NCBI RefSeq assembly: GCF_013373865.1
Contig: NC_050476.1
Location: 12,427,001-12,491,000 of the forward strand
From: Monomorium pharaonis
Taxonomy: Eukaryota; Arthropoda; Insecta; Hymenoptera; Formicidae
Direction: 5' to 3'
Length of the DNA: 64,000 bases
Below are positions 11,979 to 23,185 of this stretch, in pieces. A program made the position numbers and the translations under genes. Position 1 is the first letter of the stretch. Every line of letters begins with the position of its first letter. The notes beneath the pieces are model-generated. The model was not told the DNA's origin and searched no databases. It saw nothing but the letters and a program-made list of their open reading frames with translations.

Positions 11979-12444
11979 GATCTGTGATGCGATTTCAAGC
12001 CCGGGCACGCTCACGCACACATCGCACTCCCCCTATCCGTGAGGCACGCGCGCTCGGCTGCGATCGGCGTGAGCCGTCGCGCACTCGGCTACGTTCGCGG
12101 CTGAGTTCGTCCCTTTCTCCTCTGCCTCTTCCCCCATCTAATGTTTTCTGACTTCGAGCTCCGAGCTCCGAGGCGATCGCCGGCGTCTAATGCTTTTTCA
12201 GAATATGTTTATCGCGCGGGCGCCGCCGGCTCTCGCGATTATTATGATCGGCGCATAATTGTAAAAATAAATATGTACAATTTAATCAATATTTCCTTGT
12301 TATTCCATGTAAATTGAATTTACAAATAAAATGTTAAATATATCTTATGGTTAATTAAATTAATTATTTAATTATTTAATTAAGTAACGTGCGAAGATTT
12401 AAAAAACCTTTTTCTTCGGTAATTTTACAAACTTCGATAACTTC
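11979..12444 (+). repeat. 466-bp inverted arm (left)
   Basis: The GC-rich first half (gagctccgagctccgaggcg, 'tcgcgcgggcgccgccggct'-like text) and AT-rich second half reappear reverse-complemented at 25341-25806 with almost no differences and equal length. A weaker match continues past the MITE at 12445-12878 to about 13100. Confidence 0.9.
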
Positions 12445-12878
12445 TCGGAAAAAAGTTTCATATAAAAACATATATAAATATATGTACTTATATAAAAGAT
12501 GTCTATATATGTTTATATCAGTTTCCTTTCTTTTGTAAAATTTCTGTTTGATATAAAAAGATAATAGTCACACTGAAAAGATAGAAACTAATTTAAAAAA
12601 TAATTTTTGCATTGCTTCTTTTAAAAAAGCTAAGTATGAAAAATTGTCTGTATATAATCATATATATTTCGGAATATATGGACAATTTTTTATACTTAGC
12701 TTTCTTAAAAGAAGCAATGCGAAAATTATTTTTTAATTAGTTTCTATCTTTTCAGTATGACTATTATTTTTTTATATCAAACAGAAATTTTACAAAAGAA
12801 AGGAAGCTAATATAAATATATATGAACATATTTTATATATATTTATATGTTTTTATATATGAAACATTTTTTCCCGGG
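12445..12878. mobile_element. 434-bp foldback MITE with TTC target duplication
   Basis: Almost the whole element is one palindrome: gtttcatataaaaacatata pairs with the right end, and tttgcattgcttcttttaaa pairs with the mirrored centre. It interrupts the left inverted arm, while the right arm (about 25335-25345) has the uninterrupted text. Comparison shows TTC duplicated (12442-12444 and 12879-12881). No ORF. Confidence 0.85.
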
Positions 12879-13890
12879 TTCACAAAATTAATATTAGGTA
12901 AGTTAATATATTTTTTTAACTGAATTAAGTTAAAGTATTTTTTCTTTCATAATTTTTTTTTTACATAAATAAATTTTTAAAACTGGAAAAAATTAACAAG
13001 TTTATGTATTTCAAAAATATTTAGTTAAAATTAAAAATTAAAATTTACAATTGATAAAGTTAAAAGTCATTAGCTTTTTAACTTTATTATTAATTTTTAC
13101 TATTTAGTAAAATATTTATAAAATTTTTATAAATATTTATTATTTATAAAATATTTATATAATTATTTAACAATTTTCTACATTTTATAAGAAAAAGGAC
13201 ATTGACAAAAAACTAAAGGAACATGATTTAAAACGTATTTTATTATTATTAAGCGTCGCACAAAAAAGCAAACTAGAAATTATAAAAATTATAATTATTA
13301 TTAATGCATGCGCGATTGTCAAGTTTTTTATTTATCATGTTCGAATTGTTCGAGCAAAAGTCTTTTCTTTATTTATTACTTGCTTTACTTAGTGATGTCA
13401 GAAATGGGTCTCTGTCACATTTAGTTATGTGTGAGTGCGGAATGAACGGCCCTGAGTTTACGTACATGGAACGTACCTTAGGCAGCCGGTACTAACTGTT
13501 ACTACTACATATGAACAAACACTGACGGGGCATTAGGATGCCGGCCCTGGACACTGCGTAGCTTACGCCTCTGCCTGTTGCGTGTATGCAAATAGCAGTA
13601 ATTATCGGTGTTCTTATTGCTTTTTGAAGCTTTTTTGATGCTGTATAAGTTGTGGTTTAAATAGTTATTGTAATTTTTTATTATATATTCTTATCTTTTC
13701 GTTCACAGTACGCTTTAATTGCAGTATTTAGGTAATTGACGTCAACGGTTTTTGACGCTTTTTCTTTTTGAATCTAGTACATTCTTTTTTCTGTAAGTAT
13801 TTGCAGTTGCACATTAGTTTTTTCATTCAATTACTAATTTTTATTATATACCTTTGTAAATCTTTTTTCTCTATTATTAGTTTTTGAACC
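12879..13890. other. AT-rich sequence and hAT upstream region
   Basis: 12879-13100 is the diverged continuation of the inverted arm. 13100-13290 is AT-rich. 13300-13890 has mixed composition and precedes the hAT gene. ccggccctg near 13545 resembles a hAT-type terminus (reverse CAGGGCCGG), but I found no matching end, so the hAT boundaries are unknown. Confidence 0.4.
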
Positions 13891-16173
13891 ATGGATCATA
13901 GTAGAGCTTTAAAAAGATCAAAATTTTGTCGTGAGTGGTTAGAAAACGTTAATTATAAATCTTGGATTCAAGAGATTTCAAGTGATAATTGTTCCTATTT
14001 TTGTATTGTTTGCGAAAAAACGTTTTCTTGCAATTCACGCATCTCTAAGCACGCCGAATCGGAGATTCATCGAAAAAATATGTTGAATAATTCTGCTAGA
14101 GAAACAATAACTAAGAAATTTAACAAGAGGGAATTTTGCTATTCATGGCTTGAAAATAAAGAATTTAAGCCATAGCTAGAGAAAATCCCAAATGACCCAT
14201 TTCATTGTTTTTGCTCCTTTTGCAATTTAACATTTCGATGTGGTCTCGATGCGCTTGAGCGGCATTGTGACACAAAGAAACATATTTCTGAGTGTCAAAA
14301 AAAAAATTTAACACTTGATGAAGAATCGACTATGTCTTTTGAAGACCGGAAAAAAACCGCGAAAGTTAAGTTTGCAGCATTAATTGCCAAAAAAAACATT
14401 CCTTTTCAAACGGCAGAGTCGATTTTGAGCTTCTTTCAAGACCTTGGGAAAGATCCCGAGGTTTTGCAAAGTATGACGAAGAATCGAAAAAAGACACCAC
14501 AAATTATAAACAAAGTTTTGTGTACTCGCCAACAGGAACGATTAGTTGATATTTTGAGGCATACCAAATTTTTTATTTTTATCGATGAAACATCAGATAT
14601 TACTAATGATAAGTGGATGACGTTTCTTGTTCGGTACGTCGATCCTCAGACTTTGGATGTTCGAGCGGAATTATTAGATTTCATTCATTTGGACGCGAAT
14701 GATTGTAGTGCCGCAAAATTATTTATAACTTTTAGAGACACAATGTGGAAGAACCAAATTCCGTTTGAAAATATTCTCGCTCTTTCCTGTGATAACGCCT
14801 CCGTTATGATAGGAAAATATGAATCTTTTAAACTACATTTAGAAAAATATTGTAAAAATTTAATAACGATGCCATGCCCCTGTCATTTGTCTGCATTAGT
14901 AGCAAATGCAGCTTGCACAGCAATTCCTGAAGCATGCGAGGAATTTCTGCGAAAAGTGGCATCGTTTATATCTAGCAGTCCCAAGCGCTCTAGTATATTC
15001 AAACAGTTCCAATTGGCATTCAATAATGATAATACACGAAAAATTTTAAAATTATCTGAAACGCGATGGCTCTCTCGTCACACATCTATAGTGAGAGTCA
15101 ATGAAAATTGGGATGCGCTACTAAAATTTTTACAAGAAGAACAATCGAGCGAGAAATCAAAGTCTGGAGCTGCTTTACTGTCAACAATGACAAATCCAGA
15201 AATTCGAGCATATCTTTTGTTTCTTGAGTATATTCTTGATGCTTTTAACAAGTATAATGCTTTTTTCCAAGCTCATGAAACAAAAGTTCATTTACTTCAG
15301 TCGGCCGCGGAAAATGTTTTGAAAACCGTTCTTCGTAATGTTGTAAAAGCCCCGTTATTAAATTTTGTTGGGAGCGGTTTTATTAATCCACTACTCGCGT
15401 GTAATCGGCAATCTTCTGATCAAGTTCTGGTTGGACAAGCTTGCCAAGACTTTCTTGATCAATTAGAACATGAAGGTCATAGCGAAATTGTCAAATTGGT
15501 TTACGCCAATTGTTTGCAATTTTACTACATCGCTGCAAAAGAAATCCGCGAAAGACTTTTTGTTAAGGAGGAATTTCTTAACAAATTGCAAATTTTTGAT
15601 CCGAAATATGCTCTGCAGCAAGAAAACAAAGAAAACAAATCGAACAATTCCATTGTTCAGGATGTTCTCTTTGTTGCCAAACGATTTGGCGGATTTGATG
15701 AGGAGATGCTGCGAACAGAATGGCAATCTCTAACTTTGGATTTTACATTCGAGCAGAGAGCACAAATTATTGATTCTAATTTTGACGAGGCATGGAAAAC
15801 AATAGGGGCACGTAAGAACGCAAATGAAAAATTTAAATATCCAACATTGACCAAGTTGATTAGTGCAATTCGATCTCTCCCAAATTCTAATGCTGAAGCC
15901 GAAAGAATGTTTTCCATGTTGACAGACGTAAAAACAAAGAAACGCAATAAACTTTCTCCGATTCACGTTCAAGTTCAGTGTGTGTTTAAATCAAATCTGA
16001 GGGCGAGAGGAGAAACGGCTCGAACCATGAGAGTTGATGCTCGACATTTAGCTCTCATGTCATCTGAGAATTTGTATAAAACAAATGCAAAACAAGATGT
16101 GAGCTTTTTACGTTTGTTTGGTACAAATGAATCTGATGAGCCCGATGATCCTTGTACGTCCTCCGATTTATAA
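13891..16173 (+). pseudogene. hAT-superfamily transposase with two N-terminal zinc fingers, one in-frame stop
   Basis: One frame runs from ATG at 13891 to the stop at 16171 and is broken only by TAG at 14173-14175. The N-terminus holds two related finger modules: FC..WLE, then C-V-C-E-K-T-F and H...H near 14010-14070, and FCYSWLE, then C-S-F-C-N-L-T-F, H-C and H near 14137-14285. The stop sits where the first module has tryptophan, so a TGG to TAG change is likely. The catalytic region has FIDETSDIT (about 14580) and LSCDNASVM (about 14785), and the C-terminus has a hAT dimerisation motif (LPNSNAEAERMFS, about 15876). It resembles the ZMYM6/ZNF862-like hAT proteins common in arthropods. Apart from the stop it looks intact, so decay is recent or the stop is a sequencing error. 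Confidence 0.8.
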
Positions 16174-16477
16174 TTGAGTATCTCTAAAAGTTAAACCGAT
16201 TATTATTATCATTTTCTTTTACGTTTAATTTATATATTTTATATTTTATTTATTTTATATAATTTTATTTATAATTTATTTATTTTATATTATTTTATTT
16301 ATAATTTTTAATTTCACATTAATTATTTATTTATTTAATAATTTGTAATTTTAATAATTTACGTTATTTAATTTTATTAATTTAATATTACAACACAATC
16401 AGTTTAACTTCTGAGAAGCTCAGTTATAGCTTGAATGCTTTGGTGGCAATTGCTTTGGTTTTAACGCATAATTTATA
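16174..16477. other. AT-rich sequence after the hAT gene
   Basis: Low-complexity TTTATT-rich stretch. No hAT terminus or ORF seen. Confidence 0.5.
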
Positions 16478-16627
16478 TCCTAGACAGCACAATGTCCAAA
16501 ATCGGAACATAAGATGCTTTAAAGGTGTTTTTAAGATATCTTTTAGTCATATTTTTTAAAAGTGTCTAAAAGACATCTTAATGATATTTTTAAGACATTT
16601 TACGTCCCGATTTTGTACTGTCTGGGA
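16478..16627. mobile_element. 150-bp TA-flanked MITE, TCCTAGACAGCAC...GTACTGTCTGGGA
   Basis: Inverted ends with TA on both sides (16476-16477 and 16628-16629). Internal mirror: aagacatctt and gtcctaaaa-like text. Same terminal family as 11090, 11686/26890 and 35610. Confidence 0.8.
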
Positions 16628-16852
16628 TATTTTTTGGGTATCTTACTTATTTTTTTTGGCTTAGGGTTGCCAATTTTTCTTAAAAAATTTTACACATAAT
16701 GTACTGGCAAGATATTTCACGTTTAATTTTCTGCCAAAATTTATAGTACATTTGGTATGCATAAATATTAATAAACTTATTAACGGTATAGATTTTGTAG
16801 TGTGATAATTTTTATCAAATAAACGTGGAGAATATATATTCAGGAATTTTTT

Positions 16853-17206
16853 AGGATATTTTCAGACAACGCTGCGTTGGAAGTTATCTATTCCCAATTC
16901 AGTCCTCTGACGCAACCTCACGCGATACAGCTCTCATCAGTTTTAATACAGAACGTTTTCTGCGTCCGACAATTTCCCCGGAGTAGTATATGCGATTTCT
17001 CAGTATGACTGTTTCAGTCTTAAAATCAATATTTTTTATTGATGCAAAATTCCGTCATCTTTAAACCTAAAACCATGCATTGCAATGTAGCTAAAATGTC
17101 ACCAGTTGTTTGAATTTTAGATTAATTGTGTTTAGTTTCAGCCAGAACAAAGGCTTTGATACATATTATATTATCACTGTAATTCAGTATAGTTGACAAT
17201 TACAGT
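16853..17206 (+). repeat. ~350-bp inverted arm (left) of a nested DNA element
   Basis: Starts aggatattttcagacaacgc. The reverse complement of 23867-24222 matches it throughout (cagtcctctgacgcaacctc, 'gaacgttttctgcgtccgac', aattgtgtttagtttca), about 85-90% by eye. The enclosed 7.4 kb is a DNA element that later received the gypsy insertion. Confidence 0.85.
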
Positions 17207-17389
17207 AGAAGATTTATGGTCTATCTTCTCTTGTCAGAAGTGGGATGAATGTCTACTTCCAAAGAAAGGCCTTGGCTTTACGAAATGTAAGTATTACAAC
17301 AATAATTATTAACGTATAAAAATAATGTTGAAATATATGTTAATAATATGTACTTATGACCTCACTGATCTTGTTACAGTTATCGCAAG
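17207..17389 (+). other. Exon-like segment of the nested element, followed by an intron-like stretch
   Basis: ccaaagaaaggccttggctt just before aaatgtaagt (about 17261-17290) has a close counterpart at 23371-23410, also followed by gtaag. After AT-rich text a TTGTTACAG acceptor-like site at 17370-17379 precedes ttatcgcaag, where the gypsy LTR begins. It could be the remains of a spliced transposase gene. I do not recognise the protein. Confidence 0.4.
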
Positions 17390-17595
17390 TGTAAGACCAG
17401 TCAGTCGTGTTAGCACAACCGATCACACCGAGAGCGAGACTAGATGGCGCGGCGGCACCGACGTGCAGACGCCGCAAGGGGGAGCCCCGCAGAGAGTCAG
17501 TCTGCACGCAAAAAGCGACCTGACACGCACGATAGTCAATAATAAGCAATAATAAGAGGTTAACCCGAGTTCTGTTCATTCTAACACCCTTTACA
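17390..17595 (+). repeat. 5' LTR of an intact gypsy element (206 bp)
   Basis: TGTAAGACCAG...CACCCTTTACA. It matches the 3' LTR at 22980-23185 with no difference I could see. Target duplication CAAG at 17386-17389 and 23186-23189. The short following segment (tctcagaagtgggataacc) should hold the primer-binding site, but I could not assign a tRNA. Confidence 0.95.
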
Positions 17596-17656
17596 TCTCA
17601 GAAGTGGGATAACCCCCGTTGAAGCCAAAGATATATACGTACGATCGCCAAGTGCC

Positions 17657-20600
17657 ATGGGAAGGCATAGAAGCGAAAGTAAGAAGCATAATGAAGGCCG
17701 TCCGTCTGAACGGGACCGACGCCATAGCCGTCGAAAGAATCGAGACGAGCGATACGATGAGGAGTCGCCTCGCGGTTCTCATCAACAACGCGATCGTCGC
17801 CGACGACGCAGCGACAGCAACCGTAGCCGAAGCAGTACTCGCGACCAAGGACAACGACGTGACACAAGCAGAAGCAATGATTCGTCGCCAAGGGAACGCG
17901 TAAGACAAACGAACGATAGCGATACGCGACTTTTTTTTACCGAATTAATCAGAACGTTAGCCGGCACGCGAGTAGAGGGAAATAAATTCCCTACGTTAGG
18001 TAACGTTATACCAGAATTTGATCCGATGAACAAACATCAAACGATTCAGAATTGGTTGACGAAAGTCGAGGAATGCGCCAAAATGTACAAATGGGACAGC
18101 GATCAAACAATACACTATGCCATACCCAGACTTTCGGGCGTCGCTAAGACTTGGTATCAGTCCTTGCCAACGATGTCGTTTTCGTGGGCAGAATGGAAGA
18201 GTAAATTGATAGAGTCGTTTCCTAGCAGTGACGATTATGCCGAACTGTTGAGTGAGATGTTGTCGCGAAGGGCTCGGTTCGGCGAGTCATTAGAGCTCTA
18301 CTTCTACGATAAGATAAATTTGTTAAATCGCGTAGAAATAAAAGGTAAGCGCGCGGTTGATTGTTTGTTGCACGGCGTAGACGATCGTACTGTGCGTCTA
18401 GGTGCCAAGGCCGCGAAATGCGAGGAACCCGAACAAGTTTTGAAATACTTTCAATCAGTTAAGCAACGACAGCGCGAACCGGAGAAAATTAAAAGCATTT
18501 CGGATAAAAAACTTAATTCCACGACAAATAATCATAACGTTAGCGCCGCGGAATCCAAACCGCGACCAGCGGTTACTTGTTACAATTGCAACGAGCAAGG
18601 ACACTACAGCTTTAAATGTACTAAAAAGATCACGAAATGTACGGTATGTCGTAAATTGGGCCATCAAGCTACGGACTGCCCGAAACAGCCATCCAACGAT
18701 GAAAGCGAAGTACCCAAGGAAAAGGACGTAATGTTAGTTAAGGTAGATAACGCGAGCGACAATAAATACGTATTAAACTTAAAAATAAACAACCGACCCA
18801 TTGTGGGTTACGTCGACCTGGGAAGTCAGTGCTCATTGTTGAGATACAGCGAAGCGATCGATCTAGGAATCACGTGGACGAATGACGACTTACCCGTTAT
18901 GCGAGGCATTGGTGGCAATATTGTCATACCCATCGGCGTCGCCACAGTCAATATTGAAATTAGCAGCATTACTGAGACCGTTGATGTTTACGTGGTAAAT
19001 GATAACGTGATCAAGTACGGCGTATTGATAGGGCATAGTTTTACTGAAAAACCGGGAATTGTTATAACTAAGACGACCGATTCACTAATGTTTTCACGGA
19101 ACCCGCCGAATAAACTTGCTTTGAGACTACGGGATGACGTGGTACTACAATGCGAAAAATTGATTCCTATATCGGTTTATTGCGACAACGAATATTCAGG
19201 AAACGTATATGTAAGAGGATCGTTGCGTGGTAAACCAGGTAGCGAATATTATCTAACACCGGGCGAGTACGGAATACTAAACGGTAAAGGAAGGCTATTA
19301 GTACAAAACGTTTCAAGGAAAATTTTCGAATTACAGAAATCGTTATTGATTACGCGCGCCCTACCGATCGGCAAATGCGAAGAAATAGGGAGTTTAGAAT
19401 TGACAGATTTGGAGTGTGATTCAACCTTAAATTACGGCAATCAATTAACCAAAAAAGAATTGACTAAGCTAAAAGAAATGCTAATAAAGTACAAAACATG
19501 TTTTTCGCGTAATTTGAAGGATCTAGGATTTACAAACGTCGCGCAAATGGAAATAGAGTTGACCGATGCAAAACCCATCGTATATCGCCCGTACCGACTT
19601 TCGCTTCCGGAACGACAAACGGTGCGAGAAATGGTGCAGGAAATGATCGACGCCGACATAATAAAAGAATCTAATTCCCCTTACGCCAGTCCAATTTTGC
19701 TTGTAAAAAAGAAAACGGGTGAGAAAAGGCTGTGCGTGGATTATCGCGCACTGAATCACAAGACTCGCAAAGAACATTACCCTCTGCCATTAATCGACGA
19801 CCAGCTGGATCTATTAGCGGGAAATTCCTTGTTTACCACGCTGGATCTGGCCACGGGCTATTACCAAATCCCCATAGCGGAAGAATCGCAAGACAAGACC
19901 GCGTTCGTTACTCCGGACGGCCAGTACCAATACAAACGAATGCCGTTTGGACTGGCAAACGCGCCGTCTATTTTTCAGCGAACCATGAATAAAATTTTAG
20001 CTAAGGCAAAAAACAAATTCGCTCTAGTTTACATGGACGATGTACTGATACCGGCGCGCTCGTTCGCGGAAGGCCTCGAACGATTGGAGGAGGTTCTGAA
20101 ATTAATAGGCGAGAGCGGATTGACATTGAAGCTAAGTAAATGCAACTTTTTTTATGAACAAATCGATTTCCTAGGATTTGAAGTTAGCGAAAATGGAATC
20201 CGACCGGGTTCGCGAAAGACCACCGCCGTCTTAAACTTTCCAGCCCCCAAGAATGTACACGAGGTTCGACAGTTTATCGGACTTGCAAGCTTCTTTCGAA
20301 GATTTGTCAAAAATTTCGCTTTCATTGCGCGACCGCTTACTGATCTTTTAAAAACGGGATCCGGATGGAAATGGACAGACGAACAGACTAAAGCTTTCGA
20401 TACCCTAAAAGAAAGACTTATAGAACGACCCGTGCTGGCGCTATACGACGTTAAACTAGACACGGAATTACACACGGATGCATCAAAATTCGGGATCGCG
20501 GGCATCCTTATGCAACGAAATGTTGAGGGGATACTCAAACCTGTCGCGTACTATAGCCGAAAAACGACTAACGACGAACAAAAACTTCATTCTTACGATC

Positions 20601-22192
20601 TCGAAACCTTGGCGGTAATTGCTTCTTTGCATCGCTTCCGCGTTTATTTATTAGGCGCGAAATTTAAAATAATCACGGATTGTAATGCATTACGAACTAC
20701 GCTAACCAAACGCGATCTCGTGCCGCGTATTGCGCGATGGTGGATTCAATTCCAAGAATACGATTGCGAAGTCGAATACAGACAGGGCTCGCGTATGGCG
20801 CATGTGGACGCGCTAAGTCGCAATCCAGTGGAGGTCGATGTAAATGAGGGAAGATGTGTTTTCGATGTATTGCAAATTGACGTAAAAGACTGGATAGCCA
20901 CAGTTCAGAGCGCTGACGATGAAATAAATAAAATTAAAGGAATACTGGCGGATAGTGAAACCGAGTACGTGGCAGACGTACATAAGAATTACAAATTAAA
21001 AGGAGGTCACGTATATCGAATAGTCGACAACGGAATTAAATGGGTAGTACCGAGGGGAGTTAAGTGGCAGGTACTCCGAATGAACCACGACAACGCGGGG
21101 CATTTCGGATTCGAAAAAACGCTAAGTCGCGTTAAGGAGTTATTCTGGTTCCCAAGAATGCGTCGATTCGTAAAGAAGTACGTATCCGCGTGTTTAGAGT
21201 GCGCACACCATAAGGCACCCGGAGGTCTCAAAGAAGGTTTATTACATCCAATAACTAAAGTCGAAATACCCTTCCACACCATACACGCCGATCATTTAGG
21301 TCCGTTTATTCGCAGCAGGCGAGGCAACACATACCTGTTAATAATAATCGATGCGTTTACAAAATATATTAATATCAATGCCGTCAGAGACACAAAAACC
21401 GCGACAACTATTAGAATCTTTAAAGAGCATTTCGGCTATTTCGGAACGCCAAATCGCCTTATTACGGACCGAGGTTCATGCTTTACAAGTTCAAAATTTA
21501 CATCCTTTACTCAAAAGTCCGGAATAAAACATGTATTAAACGCAGTAGCCACTCCTAGAGCTAACGGTCAAGTGGAGCGTTTTAATCGAACCATAACGGA
21601 CGCCCTAGGCGCCCGATGCCACGGTGAAAAGGATAATACGTGGGACGAGTACATAGGCGAAATCCAGTTAGGCATAAACACTACCGCAAATAAATCAACG
21701 GGAAAAAGCCCTTCCGAATTATTATTCGGATGTAGATTAATAAACACGTCCGAGAACATAATTAGCGATGTAATTTATCCAACGAGCGACCGTATTGGCG
21801 GCAATGATCTGATAAACATGCGATCCGAAGCAAATGAGAAAATGCGGAAACAACAAGACTCCGCGAAAAGGAATTTCGATAAACGTAGGAAGTTACCTAC
21901 TCAATATAAAGTCGGAGATTTAGTAAGAATCGAGAGAACACTAACAGATAAAACAATGCTAGGTAAACCTAAGAAATTAATAGCAAAGTTTCATGGCCCA
22001 TATCGTATTACAAAAATTTTACCGAATGACAGATTTTTAGTCAGAGATACGCCCATAACACGTAAAGGCAATAGACGATATGAGAACGTTATAGCAATCG
22101 ATAAGTTACATCCATGGCTTAATTTTAATGCTCCGACTAGCGACGATAGTGATAAAGATTATGATCTAAGAAACGAAAAGGACAGCGATTAA
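17657..22192 (+). CDS. Gypsy Gag-Pol polyprotein, 1511 aa, intact
   Basis: Starts 61 bases after the 5' LTR. It has an Arg/Ser-rich basic N-terminus (residues 1-85) and a retrotransposon-gag domain (about 110-270, with the W-x-x-W area near 166-180). Two CCHC knuckles follow (C308...C321 and C328...C341), then a retropepsin-like domain with D387-L-G-S where DTG or DSG is usual. The reverse transcriptase has YMDD at 792-795, and RNase H has an HTDAS motif with Asp at 941. The integrase has an HHCC finger (H...H...C-x-x-C, around 1130-1170) and D1212, D1271 and E1307, giving the D58D35E spacing. The C-terminus is basic and then acidic. Gag and Pol are fused in one frame with no frameshift signal. 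All catalytic residues are present, so this copy is probably still competent or very recently was. Confidence 0.97.
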   Translation: MGRHRSESKKHNEGRPSERDRRHSRRKNRDERYDEESPRGSHQQRDRRRRRSDSNRSRSSTRDQGQRRDTSRSNDSSPRERVRQTNDSDTRLFFTELIRTLAGTRVEGNKFPTLGNVIPEFDPMNKHQTIQNWLTKVEECAKMYKWDSDQTIHYAIPRLSGVAKTWYQSLPTMSFSWAEWKSKLIESFPSSDDYAELLSEMLSRRARFGESLELYFYDKINLLNRVEIKGKRAVDCLLHGVDDRTVRLGAKAAKCEEPEQVLKYFQSVKQRQREPEKIKSISDKKLNSTTNNHNVSAAESKPRPAVTCYNCNEQGHYSFKCTKKITKCTVCRKLGHQATDCPKQPSNDESEVPKEKDVMLVKVDNASDNKYVLNLKINNRPIVGYVDLGSQCSLLRYSEAIDLGITWTNDDLPVMRGIGGNIVIPIGVATVNIEISSITETVDVYVVNDNVIKYGVLIGHSFTEKPGIVITKTTDSLMFSRNPPNKLALRLRDDVVLQCEKLIPISVYCDNEYSGNVYVRGSLRGKPGSEYYLTPGEYGILNGKGRLLVQNVSRKIFELQKSLLITRALPIGKCEEIGSLELTDLECDSTLNYGNQLTKKELTKLKEMLIKYKTCFSRNLKDLGFTNVAQMEIELTDAKPIVYRPYRLSLPERQTVREMVQEMIDADIIKESNSPYASPILLVKKKTGEKRLCVDYRALNHKTRKEHYPLPLIDDQLDLLAGNSLFTTLDLATGYYQIPIAEESQDKTAFVTPDGQYQYKRMPFGLANAPSIFQRTMNKILAKAKNKFALVYMDDVLIPARSFAEGLERLEEVLKLIGESGLTLKLSKCNFFYEQIDFLGFEVSENGIRPGSRKTTAVLNFPAPKNVHEVRQFIGLASFFRRFVKNFAFIARPLTDLLKTGSGWKWTDEQTKAFDTLKERLIERPVLALYDVKLDTELHTDASKFGIAGILMQRNVEGILKPVAYYSRKTTNDEQKLHSYDLETLAVIASLHRFRVYLLGAKFKIITDCNALRTTLTKRDLVPRIARWWIQFQEYDCEVEYRQGSRMAHVDALSRNPVEVDVNEGRCVFDVLQIDVKDWIATVQSADDEINKIKGILADSETEYVADVHKNYKLKGGHVYRIVDNGIKWVVPRGVKWQVLRMNHDNAGHFGFEKTLSRVKELFWFPRMRRFVKKYVSACLECAHHKAPGGLKEGLLHPITKVEIPFHTIHADHLGPFIRSRRGNTYLLIIIDAFTKYININAVRDTKTATTIRIFKEHFGYFGTPNRLITDRGSCFTSSKFTSFTQKSGIKHVLNAVATPRANGQVERFNRTITDALGARCHGEKDNTWDEYIGEIQLGINTTANKSTGKSPSELLFGCRLINTSENIISDVIYPTSDRIGGNDLINMRSEANEKMRKQQDSAKRNFDKRRKLPTQYKVGDLVRIERTLTDKTMLGKPKKLIAKFHGPYRITKILPNDRFLVRDTPITRKGNRRYENVIAIDKLHPWLNFNAPTSDDSDKDYDLRNEKDSD

Positions 22193-22264
22193 AAGAAATC
22201 GAAAATAACGTACAAATGTTAATTGAAACCGAGAAAGATCTTACAAAGTAACCGAAACATGCGA

Positions 22265-22850
22265 GTTATGAGCGATTAGTGCAGACCACGAATAACATCA
22301 ATAGATATCGCACAGATGATCGCAGATCATAACAGATCACGTGAAAAACTATTACAAATCGTACCATATGTAAATGCGTAGGTCGTGAGCGATCAGTGCA
22401 AATCACAATTAACGCTAATAGAGATTGCACAGATGGTCGCAGATCATGACAGACTACGCGAAGACACACGGCATAATATATAACTTTAACTACGAATGTA
22501 GGTCGTGAGCGATCAGTGCAAATCGCGATTAACGCCAATAAAAATTGCACAGATGGTCGCAGATCACGACAGACTACACGAAGATAGACAGCATGATGTA
22601 TAACTTTAACTACGAATGTAGGTTGTGAGTGGTCAGTGCAACCATAAAGGGTATAGTACGGATGACCACAGATCGCAACAGACTACACAGAATTACAAGT
22701 TTTAGATATGAACACGTAATATAGTAATGTAATTTGCACATTGTACAGACGCGAAAGTCGTAAGTAATCAGTGCAAAACGAGAGGCACAGATAATTACAG
22801 ATTACGATAGATTACATAAGACTGCGATTATATTGTAACTCTGTATTGTT
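22265..22850 (+). repeat. ~120-bp tandem repeats in the gypsy 3' non-coding region
   Basis: gtgagcgatcagtgcaaatc and cacagatggtcgcagatca recur with starts near 22268, 22387, 22507, 22627 and 22764, giving periods of 119, 120, 120 and 137. Roughly five copies diverge toward the 3' end. They lie between the stop codon and the 3' LTR. Confidence 0.9.
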
Positions 22851-22979
22851 ACTTTAAGAAACCTGTGAATTATAACATTGATCGATACCTCAAGCAAATA
22901 CTATGGTCAGAATTAAATGCAAACAAATCATACATCCACTCCGGAGTGAGAGGACTCACTCCTAACAGGACGGCCGAGC

Positions 22980-23185
22980 TGTAAGACCAGTCAGTCGTGT
23001 TAGCACAACCGATCACACCGAGAGCGAGACTAGATGGCGCGGCGGCACCGACGTGCAGACGCCGCAAGGGGGAGCCCCGCAGAGAGTCAGTCTGCACGCA
23101 AAAAGCGACCTGACACGCACGATAGTCAATAATAAGCAATAATAAGAGGTTAACCCGAGTTCTGTTCATTCTAACACCCTTTACA
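22980..23185 (+). repeat. 3' LTR of the gypsy element
   Basis: Same 206 bases as the 5' LTR as far as I can see. No classical long polypurine tract sits directly before it. Confidence 0.95.

Larger units (their letters stand above)
17390..23185 (+). mobile_element. Complete Ty3/gypsy LTR retrotransposon (5.8 kb)
   Basis: Two indistinguishable 206-bp LTRs, a 4-bp CAAG duplication and one uninterrupted gag-pol frame show a recent insertion into the nested DNA element. There is no env frame. A 3' non-coding tract of about 790 bp carries ~120-bp tandem repeats. Confidence 0.95.

Noticed and set aside
15463..15972. Antisense frames inside the hAT gene
   Set aside because: Shadows of the real coding strand.
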